Shown piece after piece: positions 61,734-64,000 of a stretch of 64,000 nt of DNA (position 1 is the first letter of the stretch; each line of letters opens with the position of its first letter). Made by a program: the position numbers and the translations under genes. The stretch is from NCBI RefSeq assembly GCF_030285665.1, contig NZ_CP127295.1, positions 8,680,001 through 8,744,000 on the forward strand, given 5' to 3'. Below the pieces are notes generated by a model. It was given only the letters and a program-made list of their open reading frames with translations, was not told where the DNA came from and made no database searches. Origin of the DNA: Amycolatopsis mongoliensis. GTDB lineage: Bacteria > Actinomycetota > Actinomycetes > Mycobacteriales > Pseudonocardiaceae.

Positions 61734-61779
61734 TGGAAACGTTTCCAGGTGCGGATGGCGAAGTTGGAAACGTTTCCAA
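61734..61779. promoter_or_regulatory. Two LacI operators
   Basis: TGGAAACGTTTCCA (61734-61747) and TTGGAAACGTTTCCAA (61764-61779) are perfect palindromes with central CG, the classical LacI/GalR pattern. Centres are 31 bp apart, about three turns, allowing two dimers on one face. Confidence 0.88.
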
Positions 61780-61856
61780 TCGGATTAATCCTGATACTGA
61801 CACCGGTGAGCGGGGCATGTCAACACGGCACGGAGAGCACCAGGGTGGTCACCGAG

Positions 61857-62451
61857 GGATGCCGGGCCACGGTCCGAGGCAGCCTGGGACACCGTTCCCC
61901 GCGCAGGTCCACGACGTGAAGGCCGCGGTGCGGTGGGTGCGCCACCACGCCGGGGAGCTGGAGCTCGACGGCGGGCGCGTCGCGGCGTGGGGACACTCGG
62001 CGGCGGCTACCTGGCCGCGATGCTCGCGGTGACCGCCGACGACGCCGGCTTCGAAGGCGACCTCGGGATCACGGGCCCGCCGAGCCGCGTCGGCGCGGCG
62101 ATCGCCTGGAGCCCGCCGACGGACTTCACGCGCATCCCGCCGCCGCCCGCGGGTTTCCCGATGCACGGCAGCGGTCACGACCCGCACGACTGGCTCCCCG
62201 GCCCGACGGCGAGCCCGCTGCTCCACGCGACGGCGACCGCGGCCCCGCTCCTGCCGGCCCACGGCACCGACGACGCCGGCATCCCGATCGCCCACAGCGA
62301 AGCACTGGTGACGGCCTCCTGGCGGGTCGGCGCCGGCGCCGACCTGATCCGCCTGGACGGCGCGGGCCACTTCTACGGTGAGCGCAAGCTCCAGCACGTC
62401 ACCGACGCCGGGATCGACTTCCTCCGCAACCACCTCGCGGCGCGGGCCTGA
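61857..62451 (+). pseudogene. Alpha/beta hydrolase (esterase-type), truncated and frameshifted
   Basis: The sequence reads PFPAQVHDVKAAVRWVRHHA up to the nucleophile elbow (VAAWGHSA). The frame is lost there by one base: GGACACTCGGCGGCGGCTAC would need one more G to read GHSAGGYLAAML. The other frame carries on to the C-terminus (GYLAAMLAVTAD, the acid in HGTDDAGIPIAHSE, the His in DGAGHFYGERKLQHV). The N-terminal part with the oxyanion HGG is missing. It is divergent to lacI. Confidence 0.8.
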
Positions 62452-62550
62452 GCCGCACTGCGCCGAACAGGTGACTTCCCCGGCCGGCACCAACCGGTCC
62501 CGGCACTCCGGAGTGAGCAGACCGCACACCCGGACCCCCCAGGAGGACCC

Positions 62551-62934
62551 GTGCCGAACCGCAAGCTGCCCATCCTCGCCGCCTCGGCGTTCCTCGCCCT
62601 CGCCGGCACCGTCGGCTTCGCGCCCGCGGCGTCGGCCCACGACACCCTCGGCGAGGTCTACGGCTGTGGCTACCAGGGCCAGTTCCGCTGCGGCTACGGC
62701 GGCGTCACCAACAGCCACACGCGCGTCTACTCCTGCGACACCGCGAGCGACGGCTACGGTTTCCGCACGGAGTACCGGCTTCGCAACGGCGGGAGCGGCT
62801 TCGTGGACGACGCCAACGGCAGCAGCTCCGGCTGCAGCTCGATCACGCCGGGCACGGCGGCCAACCCGGTGACCACCTTCCGCGCGTGCCAGAAGCAGAA
62901 CGCGTGGTGGTGCACGAGCTGGCTGACCGCCTGA
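62551..62934 (+). CDS. Small secreted cysteine-rich protein
   Basis: The 127-residue protein has a signal peptide (PILAASAFLALAGTVGFAPA, cut after ASA at about residue 29) and a mature part of about 98 residues with six cysteines (YGCGY, FRCGY, YSCDT, SGCSS, RACQK, WWCTSW), likely forming three disulfides. It is rich in Gly, Ser and Tyr. Function unknown; small exported proteins of this kind include inhibitors and antimicrobial peptides. The GTG at 62551 has AGGAGG five bases upstream. Confidence 0.8.
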   Translation: MPNRKLPILAASAFLALAGTVGFAPAASAHDTLGEVYGCGYQGQFRCGYGGVTNSHTRVYSCDTASDGYGFRTEYRLRNGGSGFVDDANGSSSGCSSITPGTAANPVTTFRACQKQNAWWCTSWLTA

Positions 62935-62941
62935 GCGCCGC

Positions 62942-63760
62942 TCAGCCGACGACGTCGATCTCGAACGGCTCCGCGGCGCTGTACTCGAGGTCGGCCCACA
63001 GTGCGCCCGGCAGGGCGAAGCGGCGGTGGGACGTCAGCCGGTCGTCGTAGCCCGGGTCGGACTTGGGGTTGTGCCCGATCCCCACCTTGTCCGAACCCCA
63101 CGCGAAGATGTTGCCGACCCACATCGGCTTCGACAGGCCTTCACCGTTGATCCGCGGCCGGACGACGACGGCGGCGCCGGCACTGCCGGACAGGTTGAGC
63201 CGGACCGAGTTCTGCCCGTTGTCGGGCGGGGTGACGGTGATGCGTTCCATGAGCTCCACTTCCGGTTCGGCGGTCAGGGATCCCGGCGAATCCACGCCGG
63301 GCCAGAAGTCGGCCACGACGGAGACGTCGATGCCGGGCGCGACGTCGAGCAGGTACTGCGCGGCGATCGCGCCTTCGGGGATTTCGGGTCGGCCGGTGGC
63401 CGTGGCGATCCAGTACAGCGGCGGCTCGACACCCTGTGCCTTGAACGCGGCCCGCACCTTCGGCCAGGTCGACCGGTTGCAGTAGATGACCGGGTAGGCG
63501 AACCCCGCCGCCCGACGCCGCCGAGCCCAGCCCGGTGCCTCCTCCGGCGTCGCGTCGCCCGGCTCGACGTCCAGGACGTGCCCGTCGTTGGTCGACGCCT
63601 TCTTGACGATCCGCACCTTGAGGGCGTCCGGGAAGAGCGCCCAGTCCGCGGCGGTCCACGGCGCGAGCTTGATCCGGTCGACGTACCCGGCCACGAGCGC
63701 GGGCCGGCCGTCCTTCTTGAGGATGTTCCGCGCGGTGACGGCGTCGTACATGGTGCGCAT
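62942..63760 (-). CDS. DUF1906-like (glycoside-hydrolase-like, Rv2525c-type) protein
   Basis: The 272-residue protein has a TIM-barrel-like half that resembles DUF1906/Rv2525c proteins (MYDAVTARNILKKDGRPALV at the start, FAYPVIYCNRSTWPKVRAAF, YWIATATGRPEIPEGAIAAQ YLLDV as a strand-loop with acidic ends, here split, and VSVVADFWPGVD). A C-terminal beta-sandwich follows, with VVVRPRINGEGLSKPMWVGN. It has no visible signal peptide. Family members are thought to act on cell-wall glycans. The ATG at 63760 is chosen for its family-like start. Confidence 0.72.
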   Translation of the reverse strand: MRTMYDAVTARNILKKDGRPALVAGYVDRIKLAPWTAADWALFPDALKVRIVKKASTNDGHVLDVEPGDATPEEAPGWARRRRAAGFAYPVIYCNRSTWPKVRAAFKAQGVEPPLYWIATATGRPEIPEGAIAAQYLLDVAPGIDVSVVADFWPGVDSPGSLTAEPEVELMERITVTPPDNGQNSVRLNLSGSAGAAVVVRPRINGEGLSKPMWVGNIFAWGSDKVGIGHNPKSDPGYDDRLTSHRRFALPGALWADLEYSAAEPFEIDVVG

Positions 63761-63931
63761 CGGCGTTCCTCGAAATCGTGGGGCGGCGGATATCGGCGTA
63801 TTCACGATCGCGGAAGCGAGGATATCGCGACAACGGCGAAAAGGGCGCCTTTTCGGGCGGAATCGGCTCGGCGAAAAGACTCCACGCGCCGGGGCGGGCC
63901 CGGAAACAACCGGACCCGCCGCCGTCCCGGG

Positions 63932-64000
63932 TCATTCTTCGCGCAAATTCTCCAGGTTCGTCGTGCGCCACAACGCGGGCAGTGTCAACGCGGTGACGAA
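63932..64000 (-). CDS. C-terminal end of a probable membrane protein (partial)
   Basis: Reading leftward from the window edge, the last 22 codons give FVTALTLPALWRTTNLENLR then EE and a TGA at 63932-63934. The hydrophobic-basic-acidic ending is typical of the last helix and tail of a transporter or other membrane protein. Nothing more can be said from this fragment. Confidence 0.4.
   Translation of the reverse strand, partial: FVTALTLPALWRTTNLENLREE

Overview
The window is very GC-rich, uses GTG starts and GTGA/ATGA stop-start overlaps freely, and reads as the chromosome of an actinomycete of the Pseudonocardiaceae. Amycolatopsis is the best guess, because the N-acylamino-acid racemase at 41.1-42.2 kb closely resembles the well-known Amycolatopsis enzyme as I remember it. 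No phylogenetic marker was tested.

Region 1 (1-29.1 kb) looks like a dormancy/hypoxia island. It holds relatives of several members of the mycobacterial DosR regulon: a nicotinate phosphoribosyltransferase (PncB2-like), a phosphoribosyltransferase-dienelactone hydrolase fusion (Rv0571c-like), two PEGL-type P-type ATPases (CtpF-like), an Acg-type nitroreductase and a PAS-GAF sensor related to DosS. Short imperfect palindromes of the form AGGACC-N3-GGCCCT, resembling the DosR box, lie in front of most transcription units. Embedded in the island is a complete nine-gene V/A-type ATPase operon (9.7-17.4 kb), unusual for an actinomycete, whose normal ATP synthase is of F type. Around it are an archaeal-type adenosine-specific kinase, two TrkA-type nucleotide sensors and several small unknown proteins. 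The sensor has lost its phospho-acceptor histidine. A 245-bp MITE-like element lies at 6.1-6.3 kb. A pyruvate-dehydrogenase-like E1-E2-acyl carrier protein operon enters from the left edge.

Region 2 (29.4-41 kb) is mixed: a chitin/cellulose-type AA10 monooxygenase with a DasR-like operator, a LexA paralogue, the remains of a divergent P450/SDR gene pair fused by a deletion, a methyltransferase/TetR pair with tandem operators, two tRNA-Val genes, a drug-efflux MFS protein, and a MarR/oxidoreductase pair with an operator.

Region 3 (37.7-46.5 kb, minus strand) is an amino-acid stereochemistry operon: TetR regulator, D-aminoacylase, M20 hydrolase, GNAT acyltransferase, N-acylamino-acid racemase and a two-enzyme hydrolase fusion. 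GNAT, racemase and M20 together match the known D-to-L amino acid conversion pathway through N-succinyl intermediates.

Region 4 (46.6-50.4 kb) holds small membrane and zinc-ribbon-like proteins, a second deletion-fused divergent pair (MFS/ArsR), a secreted protein and a PAP2 phosphatase.

Region 5 (50.4-61.8 kb, minus strand) is a ten-gene catabolic cluster behind two LacI operators: LacI, two sugar ABC permeases, a binding protein, two ADP-ribosylglycohydrolase homologues, ribokinase, a TIM-barrel/SUMF1 fusion, a CaiB-type CoA transferase and a CitE-like lyase. I suggest it imports and breaks down a ribosylated compound. The right edge has a hydrolase pseudogene, a small secreted cysteine-rich protein, a DUF1906-like protein and the tail of one more gene.
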